A DNA stretch of 64,000 nt from Mycosarcoma maydis (GCF_000328475.2 NC_026479.1:992001-1056000), one strand, 5' to 3'; shown: positions 9,825-20,936, counted from the first letter of the stretch. Numbers and translations: made by a program. Notes: generated by a model not told the origin, from the sequence alone.

Positions 9825-10080
9825 GCCTCTCCATAGCCAGTCCTCCTGTACACCGTTTTGTACGCAATGATCGCCCAACTACTTTCATCATACAGTCGTG
9901 ATTGCGACCATCGATCCGGCTTTGGCGTTTGATCGCGTGCGTGCACGTTCACGTTGCACTTTGTTGATGTGTGAGATCACGCCTTGCACTCGCGCACATA
10001 CTCTTCCTCAGCATGCGCACCGGGAACTTGGTCACCAGAACATGGTGAAATTGTGTCGTCAGTCATTCGAGATCGTACAG
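9825..10080. other. convergent spacer GLR1 / formin
   Basis: These 256 bases separate the stop codons of GLR1 (+) and the formin (-). Both 3' UTRs must lie here. No gene is visible. Confidence 0.4.
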
Positions 10081-13000
10081 CTACTCATCGCGCACGACAG
10101 GATCGCCAGTGATGAAAACCCTGGAAAGCGGTCTTCGGCTCTGACTTTGCTTGACCCTGAGACTCTTCCTGCCGCTCAACGTGCCGGTTGGCGCACCAGA
10201 CAGGGTTCCGTTTGCGTAGATCGACTCTCTTGCTGCGCCTCGGAGGGTGGATGAGGCAAATCGCGTGCGCCCGATCGTTGCGGCTGCTGCCACGCCAGCT
10301 TCTTCTTGCGCCTCCAGTGTAACAGCAGGAGCCGGCGCGCGCGTGAAGATCCTCGAACAAGCTTTTGGGCTCGGCGAGGAATCTCGGCCAGCAAATACGT
10401 TGGCGAGCTTTCGACCTGCTGCACCTGCACGCAGCTCTTTGATCGCTTCGTCTAGCTGACCTCGTCCACGGTAGGATCGCCTATTCAGATCGACCTCTGG
10501 CTGATCCACTTTCAGCGTCCCACTGCTACTCTCGTTCGATGCACAAGTATGGAAGCGTGAGCTTGTGGGCGTGACATCTTCCTCCAACTTGTCCTCGTCC
10601 TCCCTTCCGCCCGTCGATTCCGACCTTGCGCCGAGTGCGAGCGGACCCCTGACCTCAGGTCCGAATTGCGGAATACTCAATCCAAACTTGCGCTTGACCT
10701 GCTTGGCCTTCTTCTGCTCCTCCAACTCGGCCTTCCTATCCGCCTGCAAAGTGTCTTCTTCTGCCCGCATGAGTGCCTGACCAAAACTGCTGACAAGCCC
10801 AAAGAAGTCTTCCGGCTTGGTCTGACTCGGATCCTCTCCAAAGTAGACCAGCAGTTTCGCCAAACTCTCTTGAACCGTCGTGCCCGCCAGCTGCAATGCT
10901 TTGATCTGCGGAGTCGTCTGTTTGACGAATTCAGCTGTCACGTCAACAAATCGATCACTTTGCGACGATATACTGATGCGTTGCAGTGTCGACATCTCCT
11001 CCTTCACCGTCGCATGGGCCGAGATCAGGCTCGTGACGGACTGCATGATCAATGTGGTTGACAGTCGAGCCGCAGCTTCGACATGCGAGCAATCATCGAG
11101 AAAGCCAACCAGCGTCTTGTCCGTTTTGTTCAGCACCCGAACCAGATAGTGCAGCAACGTCGGCGTTGAAGGCGTCGGCTGTGAAGGCTTTGTTTCCTTC
11201 AACTTGAGCAGATCGCTCAACTGGAATCCAGCAGCTTCACCCCTGAACGTCGCTGCATTCAACACATTGCCTACCGTCAACACCGTGCCCAGCACCGCCT
11301 TGAACTTGCTGCTGGCGTTGATCTCATCCACCGCATGCTTGAGGATGCGTAGATCGGGTTTCAACTCTTCCAGTTCGAGTTCAAATTTGCGCATGTAGAT
11401 CATGCACCCCAAGCGTTCCGCCAAACGCGGAATGCCGAGTACCTCGTGGAAGAACTGATCCGCTTTGCTCAGCGCAGAAATATCGCCATCATAATCGCGG
11501 ACGAGCGAAAGCTCCTCCGCTGTTGGGAGACACGATCTGATCGATTTGAGATTGTCGAGGCTGAGCTTGGACTCGTCGCACTGCAGAAGAGCGGTGCGCA
11601 GCTCGGGGAAGGGTAGCTTGATGCGAGTCAACACAATCGAGACGTTTTGCGCCCGGGTCAGATCGAGTAGCGTGGTTGGGTTTGCTTTTCGGCCAGTCTG
11701 CTTGGTTTCAGGAATGGCAGCGATTGGCTTGCTTCCCACAGCGAACAGCTCATCGATGCGGTCGATTTCGCCAATCACATCGACGGTGGCTGGGGGAAGG
11801 TCACTCCAGACCGTGCTCGCGAGCGAGTGTGCCGGAAGTTTGTTCCAGAAGAGCGCCTTTCGCTTCTTCTTGGGGATGAGAGGTAGCGCCGGTGGCTTGG
11901 GCGCGGTCGGCCCACTGAGCGGAGGCGGTGGCGGTGGAGCTGGCCCAGCAGACAGAGATGGGGGAGGTGGTGGTGGTGGGATCCCAATCGCAAGACCGCC
12001 AGGCGGTGGAGGAGGAGGTAGTGGCGGCGGTGGTCCACCGAGCATGCCTGCTTGCAGAGACGGCGGAGGTGGTGGTGGTGGCGGCGGCGGAAGCAGACCT
12101 CCTGTATCATTAGACGCTGTTGCTGGTGGAAAACCTGGAGCAAGTGGCGGCGGTGGCGGAGGAGGTGGTGGTCCACCGATGCTCGCACTAGCCAAGAGAT
12201 GGGGAACAAGTCCAACAGCGGCAGGTCCGGGCGGCGGTGGCGGTGGTGGCGGCGGTGGCGGTGGTGAAGATGGAGAAGCAGCAGAGATCATGGGAGCCGC
12301 ACTTGCGGCAGATTTTGGAGGAGGTAGCGGCGCAGTCCTGAAAGCGCCATCTGCAGCTGAAACGACAGGCGCACCGGGCGGCCTCGGGGCTTGACGATGC
12401 ACCGGTGCAGCGCGTACAGCTCCATCGCCCAACCCGGCGGGCTGAATCTGGAGCTGAAGCAGAAGCGCCTGTAATTTGGCCATTTCGCTCTTGAGCTTGG
12501 TGATCTGCTTGTCCTTCTCGCCCAATTGGCTCTGCAGAGCCTCGGTGTGCTCGCTCGACTTGGCTGCTTCCATCGACTGGAGTGCCTTCTCCTGCAACTT
12601 GGCAATATCGGTACGTAGCTCCGAGATCTCGGCGTCTTTCTTGCTGAGCGTCTCGATTGTTCGACGTGCCATCATATCTGCCTCTAGCTCCGGGTTTTCG
12701 ATAGAGGCAGCGCCCTTGGCAGCTTCTTGCTCCTTGTCCTTTGCCTCGGCTTCTTCCTGAGCCTGTGCAATGCCGTTCTGGAAACGGCCGTAGACCGTCT
12801 CGAGTGCGCGTTTGAGGTATTTGATTTCTCTCTCCTTGGCCTCAACATTTGCTTCGACACTTGCGAGCTGCTCCTTGTGACGCGCAATCTCATCCATGAG
12901 ATTAGTCCATTGTCGGTTGCGCTCCAAGCGATCCTTCTTGGCTCGATCGTCACCATCTGTGCGCTCATCAGGGCGCGCAGCGGAAGAGAGACGGTCCAGC

Positions 13001-16000
13001 TCCGCTTGCAACTCGATGACCTGCTTTTCTTTCGCTACAAGTCGCTGAATGACACCAGCAAAGCTTTCTTTATCGCCTCGCTTTGGCAGCGTCGACGGCG
13101 TTCCCGGGGGAGCGAGCTCGTCGTCGATCGTGTCCTTACGAAGCGCAGCGGCACCCGGCAAACTCCGAAGCGTGATCACCTCGGCGGTTTGCTCGTTGAG
13201 CTTGGTGCTCAACTTGGCCTTATCATCGCTAAGCTCCTCCACTTTGGCACGCAGTCCCTCGAGCTCCTCGATAAAGCTGCTTGGAACTGTGCTCGTGTCG
13301 CTCATCCTGTTGGCCTTGATCATGGCTTGCTTGCCGACCAAATGCTGAATATTAGCGAGGTAAGAGCGCATGAAGATCCTCCATCCCTCATCGAAATCGG
13401 CGACGTGGACCGACTGCTCGACGTACTTGTCCACGACAAAGAGGAGGTCAGTTTTGAATTGATGATCGATGTCGCGATCGAGGATGCTCGAGGTGTGTCG
13501 TAAGATCGAGATCATGACCGGGTATAGGTCTTCATGTGCGTCCTGCGCGGATCGGAGTAAGTCTCCGGCTTCGCCCAGATCCGACACGGCATCGCCGCCA
13601 CGCTCGCGGTCGGATACGTGCAGAGCACGGTCGTGCAATTCGTCTTGGTCCTCTTGCTTTTCCTCGACATACACTTGGATCTGCGTCGCTAAGCTTTCGG
13701 GTGGATCGACGTAGCGGAGCGACACGAGCACTTCGTTGAGACCTCGGCGGGCGAATTCGTCACGAAGCGCGACTCTCTCCTCCAGGTCCTCTGGGCTGTT
13801 GGTGATGGCATTGATAAGCACCATCGCTGCTGCCTTGTACTCCCACTCGATGGATTCGTTAGTGTCGGCATCATTGAGATCGGCCGATGCATCCCAAGCA
13901 TCACTAGAAGAGCTGCTCGAAGCATCTGGCTTGAGATCCTCCACCAGGAACGCGAATCGGAAGCGTTCGCCAGTCACAATCTTGAGTTCCGAAAGAGCGC
14001 CGCAAACCATGCGATGGCCGTCATCGAGCGAGAGCACGCACAAAGCAGCAAGCACATCGGCGACCTGAAGCCGCAACTTGTAGGAAGGAGAACGGAGGGC
14101 AAAGGCGATGTAGTTGACCAAGTAGGGTTGCTCCAACACCTTTTCGAAGCCGAGCTCGATGTTCATGAGTGTCCGCAGACACTTGATCGCCTCTAGCAGG
14201 ATGGCATCCGACATATCTTTGCGTTCAAGCTGCTTAGATCGGTTGCTGCCGAGTGCGCCGACAATGCCGTCTGTCTCTTGCTGCATGAGAAGCTCCAAGG
14301 CGCCCAATCCGTCGCAATGGAGAAAGCTGTCGATCCATGAGAGCTTTGCGCTGCTAAGCGTCACGCGTAGTGAGAGCAAGTGCTTATAGAGATCTTTGCG
14401 GCTGAGTTTACCGTCCTTGAGTTGGGTGACGTGACCCATCGCTGCATTTTTTTCGTCGCCGCTGTCCTGGCCAGGGTTTCCGCTGCCGCCTGCGATTACG
14501 CTGCCTCCGCCCCACCAGCTGCTCCACAGACTCGCGGTCGCACCGGCGCTGCTGCCAGTATGATGGGCGCGGACAGTGTTGGTGTGGTCGCCATTGGTTT
14601 GCACTTTGGAGTCAATTGATCCGAGCGAGCCGCATTCGGACATGATTGTGGTAGGTCGCGTGCTACCGCCGGATGCGTCCGCCAAAAGGCTAGCGCAAGG
14701 ACTTGCGCCACCATCGCCGTCCTTTGTGGAACCTGCTCCAGAGCCTTGTGAGTCGCTTGTTGCCCACGTTGCTATGCTTGAGATGCTGAAGCGGTTGGAC
14801 CATCCTGTAGGGATGACAGAACTACGGGCCATGGTTTCGGAGCCAGTACTGGGCGTTGGTGAGCCTGGCTTGTCGGCTTGAGAAGGTATGCGCGACTTGG
14901 ACGGCGTCGACGCCCTTGCTGCTTCATTTTGGCTGATGAGGAAGCGCTTGCGGTCGTCCGGAAGGGCCAGCATGGCGGTGCGGCTCGTGCCCTTGATGCC
15001 AAGATCCTGCATAAGCTTTTCAAACCTCACTGCGATCTCTTCCGGGTTATCAATGTTATCTGGTGCGGGAGAAAGCTGATGAAGGGAGGCGATGGAGGGC
15101 GAGCGTGAGACACTACTGCTGTCGGACTCGAGTTCGAGCGGACCGCTAACGCTGAAGGTTTTGCCGCTTCTACCGACGGTAACGGGAACGCGACGAGCGT
15201 GTGAGTTTGTTGGCGTCTCGGGCAAGTCGGCAGCACCATTGTTGTCGCGCGTCGGGGAAGACGGCTCAGCGCTGCCTCCAATCCAGCCTTCAAACATTCG
15301 GCTGAGTCGCGCGGTAGCCGATGGGGGCTGATGACGGCGACCCTTGGGAATGTTGACGGCGGTGTCGACAGATGATTCGGCAACTTCTGATGATGGATCG
15401 TCCTGTTGCGTGTACCCAGGCAATGAGACAATGTGCTGAGCCGGTGTGGGCGGTTTGCTTCCCTTGAGCGTGCCTCCTGCTTCTTCGTCATCCTCGTCCT
15501 CGGCGGATAAGCGTGCGGATGTGAGCTCCATGGATAGGGCATCGAGATCAGCATCGCCAGTCGAAGGGGAGGCATCCTTAGCAGCCGGCAAAAAAGTCGA
15601 TGGAAGAAGAGCTGCCGTAGCCTTGCTTACACTTGCGGAGCCCCACAAACCAAGCATACCCGTCTTAGCTCCCGTCTGTTTGATTGGCGAGCTGGACTGA
15701 GTAGGCTGCCCAGGCCCCGAGGTTGTAGGTAAGCCCGGTGTTAGTCCGTTGGATCCTTGTCTACGAGCGTGTTTGGAAAATCCCTGCGCAACGGTTCCGA
15801 GTTTGCTTAGCCAACTTGCGCTGATGGTGAACATGAGGCTGGGATTTGGTGTGTCGATGCTGCGCAAAATTTGAGGTAGAAACGCTGTATCTGGTAATGG
15901 AGAGGGCGGCGGCATGGGAGCTGGCGCAGATGCGGGTGTTGAAGGGAGTGGTGCGAGAGCATAGACGACGCGGGCGGATTTACTGCCTTGGAGTACGACT

Positions 16001-16668
16001 CTTCGAATGCCAAACTCTTCGCAGATGGCTTCGACTGCGTCTGCGACGGTGGAGCCGATACCAGACGCACCGGGCGTTGTGGGATCAGCGGGCAGGAACA
16101 AGGTCCTGTGATCCCAGCCATCGTAGATCTCTGGAATGTGACCAAAGCGGAGACGAACTCTCAATCCTGGAGCACCGCAGACGAGTCGGAGACGAGGCGA
16201 ATGCAAATGTGAAGACAGGAGGAAGTCGGAGAAGGTAGTGGACGAAGATAGATCTAGGGTCGGTTGCGACTGGACGTCATTCTCTGCATGGTCCGCACCA
16301 CGTGCAATGCTACGGAGGAAGCCAAAGACACCGGTTTGTAGAGGTACCAAGCCGTCGTCAATCGCTTTAAGCTGCTGCTCGTTCCATTCGTAGTTGGGCT
16401 CGGATACTTGTACAGCTTGAATGCCCCAGAGCTGACCGTGGTGATCGACGAGCCACTTGGGAGAGCTCTCGAAGTCATGGGAGGTGGCCGATGACCATGG
16501 CTGAAAATGAGATCCAAAGGTTGCTGCGAGGTGCTTTTCGTTGGTGAGATCTGTCAGGAGTGCAACGATCAGATCCTGGATCGAGGTGGAGGCAGACGAA
16601 GCAACGGATGCGGAGAGGATGGCGGCGTTGCCCGGTAAGAGGACCTGCAGGAGCTCGCGTCCTGTCAT
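10081..16668 (-). CDS. diaphanous-related formin
   Basis: One exon encodes 2195 residues. Formins nucleate and elongate unbranched actin filaments for septation and polar growth. Domain order: an N-terminal region of about 540 residues; a GTPase-binding/FH3 part from about 540 (EIAVRFEKLMQDLGI, then DLYKHLLSLRVTLSSAKLSWI near 750-1100); a coiled-coil stretch near 1110-1440; a proline-rich FH1 near 1455-1590 with several runs of 7-12 prolines; and FH2 from about 1599 (KRKALFWNKLP) to about 1990. A diaphanous autoregulatory-like segment, LDEAIKELRAG followed by basic residues, lies near 2068-2090. GBD plus DAD-like ends imply Rho-GTPase-controlled autoinhibition. Smuts are known to have a Dia-type formin acting with Cdc42 (drf1) and a second formin; I cannot tell which ortholog this is. 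The N-terminal 540 residues are longer than usual for Dia formins. Confidence 0.93.
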   Translation of the reverse strand: MTGRELLQVLLPGNAAILSASVASSASTSIQDLIVALLTDLTNEKHLAATFGSHFQPWSSATSHDFESSPKWLVDHHGQLWGIQAVQVSEPNYEWNEQQLKAIDDGLVPLQTGVFGFLRSIARGADHAENDVQSQPTLDLSSSTTFSDFLLSSHLHSPRLRLVCGAPGLRVRLRFGHIPEIYDGWDHRTLFLPADPTTPGASGIGSTVADAVEAICEEFGIRRVVLQGSKSARVVYALAPLPSTPASAPAPMPPPSPLPDTAFLPQILRSIDTPNPSLMFTISASWLSKLGTVAQGFSKHARRQGSNGLTPGLPTTSGPGQPTQSSSPIKQTGAKTGMLGLWGSASVSKATAALLPSTFLPAAKDASPSTGDADLDALSMELTSARLSAEDEDDEEAGGTLKGSKPPTPAQHIVSLPGYTQQDDPSSEVAESSVDTAVNIPKGRRHQPPSATARLSRMFEGWIGGSAEPSSPTRDNNGAADLPETPTNSHARRVPVTVGRSGKTFSVSGPLELESDSSSVSRSPSIASLHQLSPAPDNIDNPEEIAVRFEKLMQDLGIKGTSRTAMLALPDDRKRFLISQNEAARASTPSKSRIPSQADKPGSPTPSTGSETMARSSVIPTGWSNRFSISSIATWATSDSQGSGAGSTKDGDGGASPCASLLADASGGSTRPTTIMSECGSLGSIDSKVQTNGDHTNTVRAHHTGSSAGATASLWSSWWGGGSVIAGGSGNPGQDSGDEKNAAMGHVTQLKDGKLSRKDLYKHLLSLRVTLSSAKLSWIDSFLHCDGLGALELLMQQETDGIVGALGSNRSKQLERKDMSDAILLEAIKCLRTLMNIELGFEKVLEQPYLVNYIAFALRSPSYKLRLQVADVLAALCVLSLDDGHRMVCGALSELKIVTGERFRFAFLVEDLKPDASSSSSSDAWDASADLNDADTNESIEWEYKAAAMVLINAITNSPEDLEERVALRDEFARRGLNEVLVSLRYVDPPESLATQIQVYVEEKQEDQDELHDRALHVSDRERGGDAVSDLGEAGDLLRSAQDAHEDLYPVMISILRHTSSILDRDIDHQFKTDLLFVVDKYVEQSVHVADFDEGWRIFMRSYLANIQHLVGKQAMIKANRMSDTSTVPSSFIEELEGLRAKVEELSDDKAKLSTKLNEQTAEVITLRSLPGAAALRKDTIDDELAPPGTPSTLPKRGDKESFAGVIQRLVAKEKQVIELQAELDRLSSAARPDERTDGDDRAKKDRLERNRQWTNLMDEIARHKEQLASVEANVEAKEREIKYLKRALETVYGRFQNGIAQAQEEAEAKDKEQEAAKGAASIENPELEADMMARRTIETLSKKDAEISELRTDIAKLQEKALQSMEAAKSSEHTEALQSQLGEKDKQITKLKSEMAKLQALLLQLQIQPAGLGDGAVRAAPVHRQAPRPPGAPVVSAADGAFRTAPLPPPKSAASAAPMISAASPSSPPPPPPPPPPPPGPAAVGLVPHLLASASIGGPPPPPPPPPLAPGFPPATASNDTGGLLPPPPPPPPPPSLQAGMLGGPPPPLPPPPPPGGLAIGIPPPPPPPSLSAGPAPPPPPPLSGPTAPKPPALPLIPKKKRKALFWNKLPAHSLASTVWSDLPPATVDVIGEIDRIDELFAVGSKPIAAIPETKQTGRKANPTTLLDLTRAQNVSIVLTRIKLPFPELRTALLQCDESKLSLDNLKSIRSCLPTAEELSLVRDYDGDISALSKADQFFHEVLGIPRLAERLGCMIYMRKFELELEELKPDLRILKHAVDEINASSKFKAVLGTVLTVGNVLNAATFRGEAAGFQLSDLLKLKETKPSQPTPSTPTLLHYLVRVLNKTDKTLVGFLDDCSHVEAAARLSTTLIMQSVTSLISAHATVKEEMSTLQRISISSQSDRFVDVTAEFVKQTTPQIKALQLAGTTVQESLAKLLVYFGEDPSQTKPEDFFGLVSSFGQALMRAEEDTLQADRKAELEEQKKAKQVKRKFGLSIPQFGPEVRGPLALGARSESTGGREDEDKLEEDVTPTSSRFHTCASNESSSGTLKVDQPEVDLNRRSYRGRGQLDEAIKELRAGAAGRKLANVFAGRDSSPSPKACSRIFTRAPAPAVTLEAQEEAGVAAAATIGRTRFASSTLRGAARESIYANGTLSGAPTGTLSGRKSLRVKQSQSRRPLSRVFITGDPVVRDE

Positions 16669-17943
16669 TGTGAGTGTTGGACTGCGCTAGCACTGCACTA
16701 TCACTGCACTAGAGTGGCTTGCTGAGTGAGTTGGCCAAGGTCAGGTTCGTATTGTGGCGTGTGCTATGATCTATGCTGGATGAGCGGGAGATGCTTGAGG
16801 AGCATCTCCTCACAAAGGTTGAGCAGGCATTGCCAGGGACGATGGGGGTAAAGTCGATACAAATACTGTTGGTGGCGAGAATGGAATCCGACAATGACAG
16901 TTGAACTATGGTATGCCGCAACTAATCGTGAATTGTGTCGAGATGATGGTGTTGCAACGTTCAAGTGTGGAGAGTCTGGAATTGCCAAGTGTCACCGTCG
17001 ATCAGCCGAGACATGCACTTTTTTTGGGCTCACCGACTCATGACTAAATTTCACGTTTGTACGAGTCTGTGAGTCTACTGGCCGGCCTCTTTCTGCCGTT
17101 CAAAACCAGCAGGCTCTCAAGTCAATCACGAATAAGACTGTGACGTGTCCCTTTGCTCTCAGTAGCGCAGTGCGACATTGTACGCTCAGTCCAGAGTTGG
17201 CAACTCGTTGAAACTCAAGGCTGTCGAGAGGAGTAGTCAATTGTATCCATGTCGGCTTGAATTCGTGATGGGAAAGCGAGAGTCGTGAGTGGGTGTGTTA
17301 GGATCTCTCCATAACTTATCACGATGAATTTCCGCCGCAGCGTGCTTTCCACTCATCCGTCGTTGGACAGATCTATGTAAGATCGAACCGCTTCGTGTGC
17401 GCCTTTCCGTACATGCTCCACTCGGCTCTCCTGTCTGGCGGATTGCAGCATCATGATTTGCACTGACAGCCTGCTCCTTAACTTGGCAGATAGGGTACAA
17501 GAGAAGGGAGGGCCTAGGCCTAGATTGTGAAAGTGCTCCTAAGCAGCGTCAAACCTCCACTCCCGCCGTGGTGACACAGTTGTACAGCCGCCAAACAATC
17601 AAAAGGCAGCAAAGAGCGTTGAGCGTCTAGCGTTGAGCGTGGAGCGTGGAGCGTGGAGGAATATTTGACGTGTTTTGTATTTTGCTGTTTAGCCCCTGTC
17701 TCATGTGCCCGCGTTCTTCACGCGTAGAGTTGCTTTCCCGTACGATTCGTGATTGCTTTTCGGAAAAGGCCACCCATCACGTGAGGCTTGGCTGTCTCGA
17801 GAAGAAAGGTCAGCAAGGAACAGGAAAGCGCTTTTTGCACAATCTCTTGCAACGTTTTTGTGCATCGGCATCGTCTTCTACCTGGTCAACCCTCTCCACT
17901 TGCCTCGCACAGTGTTCAACACAGCATTCACATCAGCACATCA
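16669..17943. other. divergent intergenic region, formin / mS23
   Basis: This stretch of about 1.3 kb holds promoters and leaders of two divergent genes. Single heptad units lie near 16923, 17126, 17261 and 17741, and a different 7-bp tandem repeat lies at 17614-17655. The mS23 frame is open upstream to 17788, but that part does not resemble the family. No further gene is visible. Confidence 0.4.
17614..17655. repeat. tandem 7-bp repeat, GAGCGTG type
   Basis: Six consecutive heptads read GAGCGTT, GAGCGTC, TAGCGTT, GAGCGTG, GAGCGTG, GAGCGTG. The sequence is unrelated to the AWTCRYG family but has the same unit length. It lies about 290 bases before the mS23 start codon. Confidence 0.9.
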
Positions 17944-18984
17944 ATGCCACGACGAATCCCATCGCAAGTGCCGCAGACCGTCTCGAGGCTGCTCGAAGCA
18001 GGCTTCCTCAAACGGCCTCCGGCGTGGTTCGAGGCGGTGAACAACCACCCTCCCGTCACTTTGCCAGCTCGCCATCCCGTCAGTCGTCCGGATGAGGATC
18101 TTCCCGTTCGTCTGCGTGCCTCGTCGCAGACCAGCCTAGCCAATGCTGGTCCATCTTCCGCATCTGCTGACGGCGCTGCTCCCGCGACGCACGGCCGCGA
18201 TACGACCAACTCGAAGAAGAAATCGCGAACGTTAACACCCAAGCTCACACCAAAGCCCATCGTTTACGAAGAGGACAGAATTCGACAACAGTTCTTCCGC
18301 GATCACCCATGGGAAGCCTACCGACCCAAGACGCTCGTCGAGATGAGCGAGCAGGTGGGCGGCGAGACGCGCGTGCATGGCGACCCTAAGCGTCTGCGTT
18401 CGTACGGCCGCAATCCCAGCGTGGAAGACTTTGTTGCCTGCACGCTTGCAGCACACCGACAGGGCGGTCTCTCGCTCTCGCAAGCATACCATAACACTCT
18501 ATCGTCCTACCACGGTCTCAAGGCCGAGCACGAGCACGCTACGCGATACGCCATCTTGGAAGCAAAGTACTACGGTGCTGATCTGGGCAAGACCGAGACG
18601 CAACGAGGATTCGAAAAGGAGGAAAAGGCGCTTGCATCCTGGGCTGCATGGGCTGCTGGAGGCACGGCAGGGGTTGATGGCGCTAATGCCGCGAATGTGG
18701 TGCAGCAGACCAAGGCGGTACGAGTGAAGCGCACCGATGAGACTTTTACTTCAGGTGATGCATACCTTGAAGCAGCAAAGGCCTTTAGGGACGGCAAGAT
18801 CAGCGCAGAGCGACTGGGAAGCGGGGCTCAGCTTGCCCCTAGCCAGCCATCAGCGCCCTTTGGCAACAGCAGCAGCCCCGTACCGACGGCTGAAGATGCA
18901 GACGACTTTCTCGGTCTCGCCAAATCCGCCATACAACCGACAGAAGCTACCTCGACCGAGCCACAGTCTCTGTTGAAGGGCTAG
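17944..18984 (+). CDS. RSM25: mitochondrial small-subunit ribosomal protein mS23 (Rsm25)
   Basis: The protein is 346 residues from the MPRRIPSQVP methionine. The start MPRR..VSRLLEAGFLKRPPAWFEAV is the characteristic N-terminus of fungal Rsm25/mS23. A second conserved block is EDRIRQQFFRDHPWEAYRPKTL, followed by PSVEDFVACTLAAH and a helix with YAILEAKYYG. An in-frame ATG at 17788 would add 52 residues that do not look like the family, so I prefer 17944. The protein is a structural part of the mitoribosomal small subunit. The C-terminal 100 residues are Ala/Ser-rich and probably disordered. Confidence 0.85.
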   Translation: MPRRIPSQVPQTVSRLLEAGFLKRPPAWFEAVNNHPPVTLPARHPVSRPDEDLPVRLRASSQTSLANAGPSSASADGAAPATHGRDTTNSKKKSRTLTPKLTPKPIVYEEDRIRQQFFRDHPWEAYRPKTLVEMSEQVGGETRVHGDPKRLRSYGRNPSVEDFVACTLAAHRQGGLSLSQAYHNTLSSYHGLKAEHEHATRYAILEAKYYGADLGKTETQRGFEKEEKALASWAAWAAGGTAGVDGANAANVVQQTKAVRVKRTDETFTSGDAYLEAAKAFRDGKISAERLGSGAQLAPSQPSAPFGNSSSPVPTAEDADDFLGLAKSAIQPTEATSTEPQSLLKG

Positions 18985-19530
18985 TCTGTTGAGCGTGTTA
19001 GATGTCGACATTGCAATATATACTGTTCCTTTCCATTCCCTACTATGTGCAAATTTGTCGCGCGTGATTCTGAATAACGACATCTTTGTACGAGACAGAT
19101 AGGGTGTGTACGATCTTGACCTTGCCATGTACTTGGAGATTCACAGTCATGAGATTGACATTCAAAAAGAGAACACACAGACAGGAAAGGCTGACGGACT
19201 GAGTCAGAGAGGGACTGATGTCTGCGAGCTTATCATTTGTTGCAGAAAAAGACGCAAAAAAATGGTGGTTCAAAAAACAAAAGCAACTGCAGCACCTAGG
19301 ATTCCCGCGTGGTCCCCCACCGCAGTACTGACTAGGCGACGACTTGCTTGACTGCGCAGATCGAACGGGATGCGGTATTTTCAAGTCTCTATGGCCGCAG
19401 ATATATTGATGGGGCAATGTAGCAACTATATCACATCGATACCCTTTTCTCGTGCCAGCGATTGACAGCTGGTAACGTGTTGAATGAATGTGAACATGAA
19501 TCGACAAAGTGAAGATCTCCAACCTTTTTA

Positions 19531-19636
<106 letters not shown>

Positions 19637-20818
19637 TCGTTCAAAATTCATACACGGATCCAAGCCCCCCAAACCAAAAAAAAAACCAAAAAAAGCCTAG
19701 ATATGCGGGCGGGAGTCAAGCAAGAATCGAAGATACAGGCGCAAGGTAGGTAGGCCAAAGTGAGGGGCAATGTGCTGTACGGTTAAATCGAAGATCTCGA
19801 ACTGTCACGAGAGTGATCAGCACAACACTCGAAAGATCGGGGCTTGGCGTACGATGAATTTCTCCAGGTTGCGCATGTCCACGGTCCACCTTACCTCGCT
19901 GTGAGACTAAGGAGAGCGACGCGATCCGTGTCTGGTCGATCCTGAATGACAAACACTACAACACTATGCAGCAAGGATATCGACTCGACGCAGAGTAGTC
20001 ATCGACTGGGAAACCAAGCTGCTCCCGATGTACAAGCGAAGGGATGGCTCACTTTGTGACACTCGTCAGCATGCCAGGTTCTTGTGGCGGACAAAGTGTG
20101 GGCTGCCCTAATGCAATGTGCGAGGCCCGTCAAATGGATCCAAGCTCGGATGCAAGCCTGGCAAGTCCACCAAATCGAGGGCCTAAGCTATCAAATCGAG
20201 GTCTGAAAAGGATCCCGGACTGGGGATGAGAGCACGGGGCGGTCGACATGATGTGAGATGTGCGAGTTCATAAAATGATGCTCAGATGACCAACGCAGCA
20301 TAGTCGGCACTGCGGAAAAAATGCCGAATGGCTTGGATTGGACGACACAGGGCAAGAAACACTCAGACTTGCATAGTGAAGCGGAATTCCGTTGGGCTCG
20401 GCGATAGACAGAGACGAGCGAGTGGTTAATCGTGAGTCGTGAGTGCTCGGTGTTGGTCTCAGTGGGTGTTTTGCCAAGCTTTCGAACGGATCTGCGTCGT
20501 TTGATTTTCTATCGCCAAGGTTGTGAACCACACCGCCGGGGTTTCGTAGCGCTCGGTCCGATCTCGCAGCCAGCTAGCCAGCCAGCCAGTTCCCGCTCGA
20601 ATGGGGACACTTGCATGTCATAGGCTCGTTCGTTGCATGGCGCCTCTTGTTCAAGGTGCATTGTGATGTACCGTACTGCACAATGTGCGACCCACTGTCC
20701 TTCTGCTTTGTCAAGTGAATGCCCTCACAGTCGTGAGTCTTGATGACGGGAAAAAGTGGCGACCGCAGCAGTCACAGTCGTGGGTTGCATCTGCCACGGA
20801 AACAGTAGTAAAAACCCG

Positions 20819-20936
20819 AATCACGAATCGTGAATGCCAGCACAGCACAGCACAGCACAGCATGCAGCATGCAGCACGCAGCACGCAACACTCAGCAACA
20901 GCAGATCACAATCGTGAATCGCGAATCGCGAATCGT
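20819..20936. repeat. compound repeat: AWTCRYG heptads, CAGCA pentamers, GCAYGCA heptads
   Basis: From left to right: AATCACG-AATCGTG-AAT (20819-20835); about four CAGCA-type pentamers; four GCAYGCA heptads (20860-20887); a spacer; then AATCGTG, AATCGCG, AATCGCG and AATCGT (20910-20936). Two kinds of heptad and a pentamer lie within 120 bases. Confidence 0.85.

Noticed and set aside
8754..9878. 374-codon open frame antisense to GLR1
   Set aside because: It lies wholly opposite a highly conserved enzyme and has no domain. Long antisense frames arise from codon bias in GC-rich genes.
11546..12394. Gly-rich frame opposite the formin FH1 region
   Set aside because: The glycine runs are the reverse reading of the proline codons of FH1.
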